Positions 18,901-26,778 of a DNA stretch of 64,000 bases are shown piece by piece; within the stretch, counting starts at the first letter, position 1, and every line of letters begins with the position of its first letter. The notes beneath the pieces are model-generated. The model made no database searches. It was not told the origin of the DNA and worked only from the letters and a program-made list of their open reading frames with translations. Origin of the DNA: an uncultured Clostridia bacterium (lineage in GTDB: Bacteria > Bacillota > Clostridia > Oscillospirales > Ruminococcaceae); contig CANRDI010000003.1 in assembly GCA_947629335.1 (NCBI GenBank), positions 124,001 through 188,000 on the forward strand, in the 5' to 3' direction. The position numbers were made by a program, and so were the translations under genes.

Positions 18901-19518
18901 GAGCGTATCGTCAAAGAAATCATTGTCCGCGCGGGAAATGATTTCGGACGCTTTTTTGGTATAGTCCAGACTGTCGGCATATTTTGAGAGCAGGTTATCA
19001 TAGCTCTTGTAAATTTTCCCGACATCTTTCAGCTTTCCTATAAGCGAGTTCATACCGCGCGGCGCATTTTCGCATATGAAAAGACCGCTTTTCTCATCAA
19101 AATCGCCCGCAGTCAACCCCGCGGTTTTAAGAGCGCTTATCGTGTTCACCATTTTCTCGCAGAAACCTGTTTTGTCCGCTGCGCCTCTTAGCGACGAGAG
19201 CATATTTTTCTGTTCTCTTACAGCTTTGTTCATAACAACGCTTTTTACAACGTCGTCCGCCGCAGGCATATTTTCTCCCGCATATAAAAGAATATCGCGC
19301 GAGAGAGCGGAAAACGTCGTAACCTTTATTCTTGAAAGACCTGTCAAAAGCCCTTTTCTGTCAAGGTCGGAGTAGATAGTTTTTTCTGTTTCAAACTCAA
19401 ACTGATCCGGTACTATGAGAAATATTTTCTTTTCATTTTCTGAAAGCGCTTTACAGAGCGTTTCGCGCATTTTCCCCGAAACGTCCGAAGCGGCGCTTCC
19501 TTCAATTATCTTTATCAT
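15913..19518 (-). CDS. addB: ATP-dependent helicase/nuclease subunit B (AddB)
   Basis: This 1201-residue protein is the partner of AddA. The N-terminus carries the AddB signature IFLIVPDQFEFETEKTI (about residues 32-48). The C-terminal nuclease domain has IDYKSKAKSFD, and the iron-sulphur staple uses one Cys before it (in IQCPFSFFC) and CKFCELYGIC at the very end. The N-terminal P-loop is degenerate: where Bacillus AddB has GxxGSGKT this protein reads A-S-D-V-S-G-K-M (residues 10-17), so ATP binding at this site looks lost. Its ATG overlaps the stop of the upstream HAD fusion gene by three bases (ATGA), so the two are coupled. Confidence 0.93.
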   Translation of the reverse strand: MIKIIEGSAASDVSGKMRETLCKALSENEKKIFLIVPDQFEFETEKTIYSDLDRKGLLTGLSRIKVTTFSALSRDILLYAGENMPAADDVVKSVVMNKAVREQKNMLSSLRGAADKTGFCEKMVNTISALKTAGLTAGDFDEKSGLFICENAPRGMNSLIGKLKDVGKIYKSYDNLLSKYADSLDYTKKASEIISRADNDFFDDTLVFVDCFNDFTGSQMEFIRRMTAKAENVVFAFVADTKDAPRENVFGRIFAQRDRIISYAENENIQAVVERDDLKKRLCAPLEELSEKIFGNEKSEIYPNGACETVSARDVFEEADYTAAKIKQLCLDKGLLYRETAVLCADASYGKYIRDAFEKYEIPFFLDIPEPILYQPLVNFFISLLNVLRNFNVDNILSCLKTGFYSKPDADGTAPISDKDIDVFENYIFEWNLSAKHIKKEFTFGDMNSLSRINAEIIRKAVAEPILRLREKILNKDGAVITREIYDFAANEVGIERTLISRCYSRGGNNSVFDSDTVRLNQQIWNSLAEIFDVFETELSGENISLDEYYRLFAEICTNTTLAKPPQYRDCVLVGDIDRTRADGVKAVFIVGASYEKLPAASDGMGIFSEYESELVTNLIRANADSDDIRAQSLKDLKEQYSLSLYRAYRAVCLPTEFLSISCSEYDASGNKISRSTIFGDIKRVFPDIKTIKAESLGDAFYCRSIRAVKQRYAASLTGENSQSADAMRAYLEANGYKEFVQKLDEIRESRSTENAYTHKISENTSKSLFKLSLGDRKNKLSIGATQVEKLIQCPFSFFCTKELGIREKIKREFNASNRGNALHYVMQNIFTKYKDNMDEFFKLGRNDFLNASEEILYEYLKTQTNGDHDDDKRTVFLFRNIASSAADLLITMQTELSVRSYSPQFFELNISNENKCEFTLDTNEFNGNLPDSENSLMTESGNPEHSDNSKNTFELLSKPLSLRLSDNTQVLIGGKLDRLDIMYAEKDNKPRLYLRVIDYKSKAKSFDKESAKNGENIQMLLYLTALCSANAENKTIEVLPGEISYIPSKNAGAAKTRLEAFHLLEMNHHPNGLYINDEFIENNLKNVTEKIAEVFKDIDEEQKQKIINEINSSFMLNGENSVTNEEFKELTDECIATVTKMLEKIYGGDISATPLAYKDKNIRENGISNSEQTEKQSKSSNDPCKFCELYGICKNPERQK

Positions 19519-21083
19519 AAGTCCTCCAAAGAATAAAGGTTTTCGTACTTTCTTTTCCCGACCTGTTTTATTATTCCGACTGATCTGAGTACCTCAAGTC
19601 TTAGCGAGCTTTTCGCGTCTTTTGCAGTTTTAAGAAATTCCTTTTTTGTAAAGTTTTCTGAAAGTCCCTTTGGAACGAGCGTTTTATAGTCGGCTCTGCA
19701 TTTAAATACAATCTCGTCTTTTATCTCCATGGGAATTTTTTCTATAATACAATTTTTCCTCGCCGTTCTGCTTCTGAGATCGGGAATTATTTCTCCTTTG
19801 AAATATACTCTTTTTTCAATTTTCAGCTTTGCAATTATTACCGTAAGGTTTTCGTCATTTAAAAACCGCCTTATCGAATACATTTCTTCAAATGCCTTTA
19901 TCAGTGTTTTGCATTTTGCCGAAGGCGTTTCACCGATAATTTCTCCGCTTTGAGAGTTTATAAAAACAGTTTTCATTTCACATATAAGCGGATAAACAAC
20001 ATTTACTTTTGCCGCGGGGAGAAATGCCGAAAGTTTGTCCGCGAGCCGATAGAGATGTTTGGATTGTATTTCAAAAATGCCGTCTTCACAAACTGCGTCC
20101 GCAAAATAATTCCCGATCTTTATTTCCTGCTCGTCGGAAAATGGCGCATAATAGTTTTTCAGCGCCGAATGTATAAGTTTTTCGTTCTGCGTTCCGACAG
20201 AGCCGTGCGCTCCTTTTACACGGCAAAATGCCGCCTCTTTTGCATTTTCAAAGCGCTTATCCCTGCTTTCCGACGCATTTTCCCGGCTTTCAATAAAGCG
20301 CGCTGCGCCGTCGTTCTCGTTGCTTTGAACGACAATATCCGCGATGTTTTTAAGTTCTATGCAGGCATTTTCGACCGCAACTCCGATATCCGCTTTTTTC
20401 AGCATCTCCATATCGTTAAAATTGTCGCCAAAGCAGATAAGTTTCTGTGCATTTAAAAGTTTTTTAAGCTGTAGGACAGCCTTTTCCTTGCCCGCATTTT
20501 TGCTGTAAATTTCATACCAGACCATATTGTCGTAGTTGTCCGCCTGAACGTTATGTGAAAAGCCGTTTTCTTCACAGAAAACCGCATTGCATTTTTCGAT
20601 ATCGCTGACGTTGAAGAGAGTAAGATAAAACACATTTCCCTCGAAAAGTTCATTATAGTTTGAAACAGCCCTCAGCCGACGATCGTTTTTTCTTGAACAG
20701 ACATATTCCGACACGTCTTCAAGCCTGCTTTCAAGATAGGAAACACGCTCTTTTCCGTCTATGTATGAGTAGACTAACGGCGCGAAGCTGTTTTCCATGA
20801 TGAATTTTTCGGCAGTTTTAAGCGTTTTTTTTGTAAATACATTTTCAATGATATGCTTTCCTGTTTTCGGGTCAACCACAAAAACCCCGTTGAACGTAAC
20901 AGCGGGGACATTTAAAAAAAGCTCGTCAACAAGCGGACTTGCGCTCGAAAAAGAGCGCGCCGTGGCATAGGTGAACAGCGTGCCGCTTTTAAGAAGTCTG
21001 TTCAGCGTGTTCTGCGAATATATTGACAGAGATTTGTCATTTCTGAGCAATGTCCCGTCAAGATCCGTTACATAAAGCGTCAT
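19515..21083 (-). CDS. HAD-IIB phosphatase fused to a nuclease-like domain
   Basis: This 522-residue two-part protein begins with a Cof/HAD-IIB hydrolase at residues 1-260: DLDGT at 7-11 is motif I, the cap lies between, and GDNFND at 219-224 is motif IV. These enzymes dephosphorylate sugar phosphates or flavin precursors. Residues about 298-520 form a separate domain with an A-L-K-N-Y-Y-A-P motif, then E320, D329 and E338-I-Q340, which has the spacing of a PD-(D/E)XK-like fold with Q in the last catalytic position; the end is winged-helix-like. Stand-alone versions of this second domain are, from memory, common hypothetical proteins in Clostridia. The gene is coupled to addB. The HAD call is sure; the nuclease-like reading is inference. 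Confidence 0.75.
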   Translation of the reverse strand: MTLYVTDLDGTLLRNDKSLSIYSQNTLNRLLKSGTLFTYATARSFSSASPLVDELFLNVPAVTFNGVFVVDPKTGKHIIENVFTKKTLKTAEKFIMENSFAPLVYSYIDGKERVSYLESRLEDVSEYVCSRKNDRRLRAVSNYNELFEGNVFYLTLFNVSDIEKCNAVFCEENGFSHNVQADNYDNMVWYEIYSKNAGKEKAVLQLKKLLNAQKLICFGDNFNDMEMLKKADIGVAVENACIELKNIADIVVQSNENDGAARFIESRENASESRDKRFENAKEAAFCRVKGAHGSVGTQNEKLIHSALKNYYAPFSDEQEIKIGNYFADAVCEDGIFEIQSKHLYRLADKLSAFLPAAKVNVVYPLICEMKTVFINSQSGEIIGETPSAKCKTLIKAFEEMYSIRRFLNDENLTVIIAKLKIEKRVYFKGEIIPDLRSRTARKNCIIEKIPMEIKDEIVFKCRADYKTLVPKGLSENFTKKEFLKTAKDAKSSLRLEVLRSVGIIKQVGKRKYENLYSLEDL

Positions 21084-21103
21084 TGACCGTCACCGTTTAA
21101 AAC

Positions 21104-21886
21104 TCAATAATCCTTACACCCGTCAACCACAAACCTGTGGGAAAGCATATAATCTTTAAGCTCATACGCGCTCGGCATATACCGTCCCTCGCGCTGTATT
21201 GCTATACAACCGCAGGCGTTTGCTCTTACGACTGCCTCGCCGAGCGGAAGCTCGTCCGCTATCCCGCTTATAAGTCCTGCTGAAAAAGCGTCGCCCGCGC
21301 CCGTCGTGTCGATTACCTTATCTGCGCGGAAAGTCGGCGCAGTTCCACATTCAACGCGGCTCTTGTAAAATGCGCCCTGCTTGTCCAGAGTCACAACTAC
21401 TTTATGAGCGCCGAGCGAAAGATAGTGGTCAGCTATCTCTTTCGGATCGGTCATTTTACAGAGCGTCACAGCGTCTTCGAGCGAAGGCACGAAAACGGTC
21501 GACTTGCCTGCAATCTCGTTCAGCGCGTCGGCATTGTCCTCGCTGTTTCCCGGATCGAAAATTATAGGTATCTCGCATTTCTTGTACCGCTCAGAAAGCT
21601 CGTTTATAAGGTTCATTCCGAAATCATCCGAAACAAAATCTCCCGTTACGAAAGCTGCGCTGATTCCCGCGTCATTGAGCTTGTAATTGTCCGTAAAAAG
21701 ATTTTCACAGCTTATCCCGTTTTCCTCAAAGAACCTGTAAACGTCGTCTTGGTCGTCTTGTTTTATCTTTGCGAAAACCGACGCATAAAGTCCGAACTTT
21801 ACCAGTCCTGCCGCTACATAAGCCGCCGACCCGAATACTTTTCCGTCCTCGATGGAAATTGTACCAAACAGTAAAATTTTCCGCAT
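21104..21886 (-). CDS. PfkB/ribokinase family carbohydrate kinase
   Basis: This 260-residue kinase carries the C-terminal PfkB signature DTTGAGDAFSAGLI (about residues 198-211), with the catalytic Asp in GAGD, and a central IIFDPGNSED segment typical of the family. At about 260 residues it is on the short side for the family and has a shortened N-terminal lid. It phosphorylates a sugar or nucleoside with ATP in the cytoplasm; the substrate is unknown. A GTG three codons upstream is possible, but ATG 21886 has GGGTG at better spacing. It lies between the HisS-like and HAD genes in one minus-strand operon. Confidence 0.88.
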   Translation of the reverse strand: MRKILLFGTISIEDGKVFGSAAYVAAGLVKFGLYASVFAKIKQDDQDDVYRFFEENGISCENLFTDNYKLNDAGISAAFVTGDFVSDDFGMNLINELSERYKKCEIPIIFDPGNSEDNADALNEIAGKSTVFVPSLEDAVTLCKMTDPKEIADHYLSLGAHKVVVTLDKQGAFYKSRVECGTAPTFRADKVIDTTGAGDAFSAGLISGIADELPLGEAVVRANACGCIAIQREGRYMPSAYELKDYMLSHRFVVDGCKDY

Positions 21887-21904
21887 ATTTATCACCCGTG
21901 TTAT

Positions 21905-23116
21905 TTAAAAATTCCGAATGTTTCCGTCCTCATATGCAAATCCGACATACCCGTTGTTTTGAAGCCTGTCTAAAAACGCTTTCATTTTTTTCGGCTTTTT
22001 AAACAGCGCCGCGTCATATTCTCCGCGAAGCTCTTCCGCCTTTTTATAAGCGTCCGAGAAGCTGTTTTCATAAAGCACGGCAATTTTTTTCCTCGTTCCC
22101 GCTTTTTTCTTCATATCGCTCAGTATGCTGAAAATGCGCTCAAATCCTATTGAAAAGCCGCAGGCGGGAATATCCTCTCCCAAAAACTTTCCGATAAGTT
22201 TGTCATAGCGTCCGCCGCCCGCTATAGAACTGCCGAATTTCTCGCTTCTGACCTCAAATACTGTTCCCGTATAATAGCCTTGACCGCGCACAAGCGACGC
22301 GTCGTAAACGATTTTATATTTTCCGTCTGCAATTATTTCGCTTTGTTCAATTATTTTCGTCAGGCGCGCCGTTTCTTCCCCGCCTGCTATCTCTGTCATT
22401 TTTTGGATATCAAGCGGCAGTTTTGTGAGAATATCGGCGAATTTATCAACAGCCGCGCTGTCGAAACCTTTTTCACGAAGCTCGGCAATAACGCCCTCCG
22501 CGCCGATTTTGTCGAGCTTATCAAAACTTATGCAGACCGAAGCAAGGCCGTCTTCCGAAAATCCGCATTTCCTCAGCATTGAATTTAAAACTTGCCTGTC
22601 GTTTATCCTGACGGTAAATTCCCCGATTTCGAGAGCCTCAAGAGCTTTTGCCGTCACCGCGATAAGTTCGATCTCACATTCGGGTTCGGGGTCTCCGATA
22701 ACGTCGATATCGCACTGCATAAATTCGCGCAGTCTGCCTTTCTGCGGATTTTCCGCACGATAAACCTTGTCCGTTTGGACAGACTTAAACGGCAGAGTAA
22801 GGTTTTGTCTGTTTGCCGCGAAATATCTTGTCAGCGGCAGCGTCAAATCGTATCTCAGTCCTAAATCGCAAAGTTCGCCGTTTGTTTCAAGCGCTTTTGC
22901 GAGCTTTTCTCCGCGCTTCAGTATTTTAAAAATCAGGTTAAGGTTATCGCCTCCGTCGCTTTTGTCAAGATTTTCCGCGTCTTCTACCGCGGGGGTCATA
23001 ACTCTTGAAAAACCGTTTTTGCGGTAGACCTCGAATATTTTATTCTGCATCTCCTCACGAAGCTCCGCTTCTTTGGGCAGATAATCGCGCATACCTTTTA
23101 CACACTTTATCTTCAT
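21905..23116 (-). CDS. hisS: Histidyl-tRNA synthetase family protein (class II core)
   Basis: This 403-residue protein has a HisRS-type class II core: KGMRDYLPKEAELREEM at the start, RYDLTLPLTRY, motif 2 REFMQCDIDVIG, the histidine-binding LVRGQGYYTGTVFEV and motif 3 GGGRYDKLIG...FSIGFERI. In canonical HisRS the histidine-binding motif reads LVRGLDYYT; here L-D is replaced by Q-G while the catalytic Arg is retained. The C-terminal anticodon-binding domain is short (about 75 residues). It could be the housekeeping enzyme of a divergent clade, or a HisZ-like or other paralogue. It is the first gene of the operon leading to addBA and has a consensus promoter. Confidence 0.7.
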   Translation of the reverse strand: MKIKCVKGMRDYLPKEAELREEMQNKIFEVYRKNGFSRVMTPAVEDAENLDKSDGGDNLNLIFKILKRGEKLAKALETNGELCDLGLRYDLTLPLTRYFAANRQNLTLPFKSVQTDKVYRAENPQKGRLREFMQCDIDVIGDPEPECEIELIAVTAKALEALEIGEFTVRINDRQVLNSMLRKCGFSEDGLASVCISFDKLDKIGAEGVIAELREKGFDSAAVDKFADILTKLPLDIQKMTEIAGGEETARLTKIIEQSEIIADGKYKIVYDASLVRGQGYYTGTVFEVRSEKFGSSIAGGGRYDKLIGKFLGEDIPACGFSIGFERIFSILSDMKKKAGTRKKIAVLYENSFSDAYKKAEELRGEYDAALFKKPKKMKAFLDRLQNNGYVGFAYEDGNIRNF

Positions 23117-23151
23117 AAACTTTCTCCTTGTACAAATAAATTACTTATTTA

Positions 23152-23180
23152 ATTATACCATTTTGCGGAATTTTTGTCAA
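23152..23180 (-). promoter_or_regulatory. Promoter of the HisS-like/addBA operon
   Basis: On the minus strand, TTGACA (23180-23175) and TATAAT (23157-23152) with 17-base spacing form a perfect consensus, about 36 bases upstream of the ATG. Confidence 0.75.
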
Positions 23181-23327
23181 CAATTTTCCGTCCCTCAAAA
23201 AACTTTTTAAGACGGTATATGAGACATAAAAACAGTAAAAAATGATATGGGAAAATTGTTTATATTACTAATTGTAATAAAAATGTACAAATATTTAGAA
23301 AAACGGTTAATTATCTACAATTTGATA

Positions 23328-23355
23328 TTGACAATTATAAAAATTTTTGTATAAT
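23328..23355 (+). promoter_or_regulatory. Promoter of the marR-type gene, with AT-rich near-palindrome
   Basis: TTGACA (23328-23333) and TATAAT (23350-23355) have a 16-base spacer. The spacer contains a near-palindrome (tataaaaatttttgtata, 23336-23353) overlapping the -10 box, a plausible autorepressor operator. The rest of the divergent gap (23181-23327) is AT-rich without other features. Confidence 0.6.
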
Positions 23356-23415
23356 GATATAAAGAGATATGCAACTTTGACTGCGAAAGTTCAAAAACAG
23401 GGAGGGGGTATTTTT

Positions 23416-23874
23416 ATGAAAGCGTCCAATAATAATTTTATATCCCATAACGGAAGTAAATTTGTTGAGGATCTGAATGAGGTGAGCTATCTGTACGGAG
23501 AGCTTGTGTGCCGCGATATGGATAAGATAGGTATGCGCTATTCTTATCGTCATATACTTAAACCGCTTATGGAGAATAAAACGCTTACACAGCTTGAACT
23601 TGTAAAGCTGACGGGGCAGAAAGCTCCGACGGTGAGCATAACGCTCAGAAATATGGAAAACGACGGGATCGTCTGCCGCGAAAAGAACAGCACTGACCGC
23701 CGCGAGACCCATGTTTGTATTACAGATAAGGGCAAGAAGATGTATAAAAAGGTTCTCAGCTCTCTTGAAAAGGCAGATAAGACTATGCTTAACGGTATTT
23801 CCGAAAATGAGCTTGACGCATTGATAGACATTCTCGAAAAGCTGAAAAAAAATCTTTCTCAGGCTGTTAAATGA
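23416..23874 (+). CDS. MarR family transcriptional regulator
   Basis: This 152-residue winged-helix protein has the order N-terminal dimer helix, LTQLELVKLTGQKAPTVSIT as recognition helix-turn-helix (about residues 55-75), then the wing with NSTDRRETHVCITDKG, the classic D-x-R-x4-V/L-T-x-x-G MarR wing. ATG 23416 follows a very strong GGGAGGGGG site; an in-frame start 23 codons upstream would overlap the promoter and is rejected. It stands alone, divergent from the HisS-like operon and convergent with ilvBN, so the targets are unknown; autoregulation is likely. Confidence 0.92.
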   Translation: MKASNNNFISHNGSKFVEDLNEVSYLYGELVCRDMDKIGMRYSYRHILKPLMENKTLTQLELVKLTGQKAPTVSITLRNMENDGIVCREKNSTDRRETHVCITDKGKKMYKKVLSSLEKADKTMLNGISENELDALIDILEKLKKNLSQAVK

Positions 23875-24017
23875 TTATTTGTTATAATTGTTGAATGACT
23901 TTGCTGTAATGTTACAGACGGAAAATGTATAATTAAAAGCGTATGGTATACGGCAGACGGTAATTAAAAAAACGTCGGAAAATTCGGTTTTGGCGGGTTT
24001 CATAACTGAATAAAAAT

Positions 24018-24042
24018 GCGAGAGAATTTTTGGTTCTCTCGC
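24018..24042. terminator. Bidirectional terminator between marR and ilvN
   Basis: A 9-bp stem gcgagagaa/ttctctcgc has a 7-base loop. On the minus strand it is followed by ATTTTTATT, on the plus strand by TTATTGTT. It sits between two convergent genes and can serve both. Confidence 0.75.
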
Positions 24043-24076
24043 TTATTGTTATCAGATTGTAAGACATATAATCTGT

Positions 24077-24550
24077 TCAGTCGCGTTCAAGCGCCGTAAT
24101 TCCCGACCGAACCATTTTTATTATCCCGAACGGCTTCAAAAGGTCGATAAAACTGTCAAGTTTTACAGGCTCTCCCGTAAGTTCGAGCATTATGCTGTCC
24201 GCTCCGACATCTACGGGCTTCGCGCGGTAAAGATTTGCTATCTCGATTATTTTATGCCTGTCTTCCGTGGATCTTCCCGCGCGGATAAGAATATGCTCGC
24301 GCGTTACCGCGTCATTGAGGATTTTCACTTCGTGTACGTCGTAAAGCTTCATAAGCTGGTTTTTTATCTGCGTTATTATACGGAAATCTCCCTCGACAAC
24401 TATCGTCAGCCTTGAAATATCCGGTTCTTCTGTTTCCGCAGCATTAAGGCTCTTTATATTGAAGCAGCGGCGGCTGAACAGTCCCGCGACCCTTAAAAGA
24501 ACGCCGTTATTATTGTTTACTTTTACCGAAAGCACATATTCCTGTTCCAT
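24077..24550 (-). CDS. ilvN: Acetolactate synthase small (regulatory) subunit
   Basis: This 157-residue protein has an N-terminal ACT domain (YVLSVKVNNNNGVLLRVAGLFSRRCFNIKSL) and a C-terminal ALS_ss_C domain ending in GITALERD. It binds valine and controls the large subunit in branched-chain amino acid synthesis. The chosen ATG has GGAGG upstream, inside the last codons of ilvB, and starts one base after the ilvB stop. The 12-codon longer frame is rejected. Confidence 0.95.
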   Translation of the reverse strand: MEQEYVLSVKVNNNNGVLLRVAGLFSRRCFNIKSLNAAETEEPDISRLTIVVEGDFRIITQIKNQLMKLYDVHEVKILNDAVTREHILIRAGRSTEDRHKIIEIANLYRAKPVDVGADSIMLELTGEPVKLDSFIDLLKPFGIIKMVRSGITALERD

Positions 24551-24551
24551 A

Positions 24552-26237
24552 TTACGCCTCCAAATCGATTTCTGTGATCGGGTCAACGACCGGCTTTCCT
24601 GCGGGTATCATCGGCAGAACATTTATGTCCTTGTCGATTTTTACCTCGATCATAACGGGCGCGGTCTCAGATATTTCAAGCGCTTGTTTCAGCACAGGCT
24701 CGATGTCCTCGTTCTTTGCAATCACAAACGCCTTTATCCCGAACGCCTCTCCGAGCTTTACATAGTCGATATGGCGGTTGTCGAGCGTCGTTTGTGAGAA
24801 ATGCTTTTCATAGAACAATCTTTGCCATTGCCTTACCATTCCTAAAACATTGTTGTTTATAACTATCTCAATTATCGGTATCTTATGCGCGTATGCAGTG
24901 ATAAGCTCGTTTAAATTCATCGCAAAACTTCCGTCGCCCGCAATATTAACGACCGTTTTTTCGGGGCAGCCTACCTTCGCTCCAATTGCCGCGCCAAGTC
25001 CGTAGCCCATTGTTCCGAGACCTCCCGATGATATGAAACTTCTCGGTTTTGTAAACGAATAATACTGCGCCGCCCACATCTGGTTCTGACCGACTTCCGT
25101 CGCAATTACGGCTTCGCCTTTCGTAAGCTCGTCCAGTTTTCTTATGACAGCTTCGGGAGTTACGGGAAATTCCGCCGTTCCTTTTTGTATAGGCTCGCCA
25201 TAGTCTTTTGCGATTATTTCATCTGTCCATTTGTTTTTCTTTTGCTCAATTTTTTCGCAAAGCTGTCCGAGTATCTTCTTTACGTCTCCTTTTATCGTTG
25301 CGTAGACCTCGACATTCTTGTTGAATTCTGCGGGGTCGATGTCGATATGGATTATCCTTGCGTTCTTTCCGAAAACAGCAGGGTCGCCGATAACCCTGTC
25401 GGAAAATCTCGTTCCTATTCCAATAAACAGGTCGCAATCGTTCAAAGCCGCCGCCGCTTTTACTGTTCCATGCATACCGAGCATTCCGATATAGCGTCTG
25501 CTGCGCTGGTCAAAAGCACCCTGACCCATGAGCGAACAGGAAACGGGCGCGTCGCAAAGCTCCGCAAGTTTTGCGAGTTCTGCTTCCGCTTCCGCCGAAA
25601 CAACGCCTCCGCCCGCGTAAATATACGGTTTTTGAGAATTTCTGATAAGCTCGGCTGCTTTTTCGATATCCGCTTCGCTTGCCGCAGGGGTCTCATCGGG
25701 AATGGTTTTTCCGAGCGGAGTATATTCCGTTTTAGCTGCGGTAATATCCTTCGGAATGTCTATAAGCACAGGTCCTTTTCTTCCGCTGCCAGCGATCTTG
25801 AATGCAAGGTGTATTGTTTTAGCAAGGTCTTTTACGTCTTTTACGATAAAGTTGTGCTTGGTTATCGGCATGGTTATTCCTGTTGTATCAACTTCCTGAA
25901 AGCTGTCCAGTCCTAAAAGTCCGCACGAAACGTTACCCGTTATCGCCACAAGCGGGATACTGTCCATATATGCTGTAGCGATACCCGTAGTAAGGTTTGT
26001 AGCGCCGGGTCCCGATGTCGCAATAACGACGCCTGTTTTTCCCGTAGCTCTCGAATAGCCGTCCGCCGCGTGACATGCGCCCTGTTCATGAGAAGTGATT
26101 ATATGGCGCATTTTATCGCTGTATTTGTAAATGCTGTCGTAAATATTCAGCACCGCTCCTCCGGGGTAACCGAAAACAGTATCCGCTCCCTCGTCAAGCA
26201 GGCATTCGACAATTATGTCCGCACCCGTTAAGATCAT
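24552..26237 (-). CDS. ilvB: Acetolactate synthase large (catalytic) subunit
   Basis: This 561-residue thiamine diphosphate enzyme condenses pyruvate (or pyruvate and 2-ketobutyrate) into acetolactate or acetohydroxybutyrate, the first committed step to valine, leucine and isoleucine. The catalytic Glu is in TSHEQGACHAADGY (about residue 50), the FAD/central domain lies mid-protein, and the ThDP site is GDGSFAMNLNEL plus INNN. ATG has GGAGAGGG upstream. It forms a two-gene operon with ilvN behind a consensus promoter. No T-box or leader peptide is apparent, so end-product control may be only via IlvN. Confidence 0.96.
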   Translation of the reverse strand: MILTGADIIVECLLDEGADTVFGYPGGAVLNIYDSIYKYSDKMRHIITSHEQGACHAADGYSRATGKTGVVIATSGPGATNLTTGIATAYMDSIPLVAITGNVSCGLLGLDSFQEVDTTGITMPITKHNFIVKDVKDLAKTIHLAFKIAGSGRKGPVLIDIPKDITAAKTEYTPLGKTIPDETPAASEADIEKAAELIRNSQKPYIYAGGGVVSAEAEAELAKLAELCDAPVSCSLMGQGAFDQRSRRYIGMLGMHGTVKAAAALNDCDLFIGIGTRFSDRVIGDPAVFGKNARIIHIDIDPAEFNKNVEVYATIKGDVKKILGQLCEKIEQKKNKWTDEIIAKDYGEPIQKGTAEFPVTPEAVIRKLDELTKGEAVIATEVGQNQMWAAQYYSFTKPRSFISSGGLGTMGYGLGAAIGAKVGCPEKTVVNIAGDGSFAMNLNELITAYAHKIPIIEIVINNNVLGMVRQWQRLFYEKHFSQTTLDNRHIDYVKLGEAFGIKAFVIAKNEDIEPVLKQALEISETAPVMIEVKIDKDINVLPMIPAGKPVVDPITEIDLEA

Positions 26238-26292
26238 AAAACTATCCCTCTCCTTTTTAAACCTTATATTATGATTAAATTATACAAATTTT

Positions 26293-26321
26293 ATTATAGC
26301 ATATTTTAAGTTTAAAGTCAA
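26293..26321 (-). promoter_or_regulatory. Promoter of ilvBN
   Basis: On the minus strand, TTGACT (26321-26316) and TATAAT (26298-26293) have a 17-base spacer, about 55 bases upstream of the ilvB ATG. Confidence 0.7.
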
Positions 26322-26436
26322 CTTTATTTTTATTTATCAGCAGTTTTATTTTTTTGACTTTGATTTGGCAAAAATTTTTGTGCAATTTAGATATATAAAA
26401 AACGACAATTTGCGAACAATATTTACGGGTGATTTT

Positions 26437-26778
26437 ATGAAAAAATTTTTTAAAGGAGCAGTATGCGGATTTCTGAACGGCTTTTTCGGGTCAGGCGGGG
26501 GAGTGGTAGCCGTGCCGATACTTGAGAAAGAGGGCTGTGATACAAACGAAGCGCACGCAACGTCTGTCGCGCTTATATTTGTGCTGAGTCTTGTGACTGC
26601 GGCATTTTACGGCTTTTCGGGCAATCTTGATTTCAAATCCGCTTGGGATTACATTCCTTTCGGTATTGCGGGGGCGCTGTGCGGGGCGTTTTTCCTGAAA
26701 AAGATACAAGCCGCGTGGCTTAAACGAATTTTTGGCGGGATAGTGACAGCCGCCGCTGTGAGGATATTGTTTGTATGA
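26437..26778 (+). CDS. TauE/SafE-type transporter, N-terminal half protein
   Basis: This 113-residue protein has about four membrane helices and the N-terminal TauE/SafE (TSUP) hallmark GFLNGFFGSGGGVVAVPIL. Full TauE/SafE exporters are around 250 residues and built of two such halves; this one contains only the first. The ATG has GGGTGA upstream; the frame extends 24 codons further but without a ribosome binding site. Its stop overlaps the start of the next gene (ATGA), which encodes the second half, so both subunits are probably made in equal amounts and pair in the membrane. Probable role: export of small organic or sulphur anions. Confidence 0.85.
   Translation: MKKFFKGAVCGFLNGFFGSGGGVVAVPILEKEGCDTNEAHATSVALIFVLSLVTAAFYGFSGNLDFKSAWDYIPFGIAGALCGAFFLKKIQAAWLKRIFGGIVTAAAVRILFV

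Noticed and set aside
23347-23415. Upstream extension of the MarR gene
   Set aside because: It would start inside the -10 box; the ATG at 23416 has a near-perfect ribosome binding site.
26238-26436. T-box or leader peptide for ilvBN
   Set aside because: No T-box sequence (a GGGTGGTACCGCG-like string on the minus strand) and too short a leader of about 50 bases.
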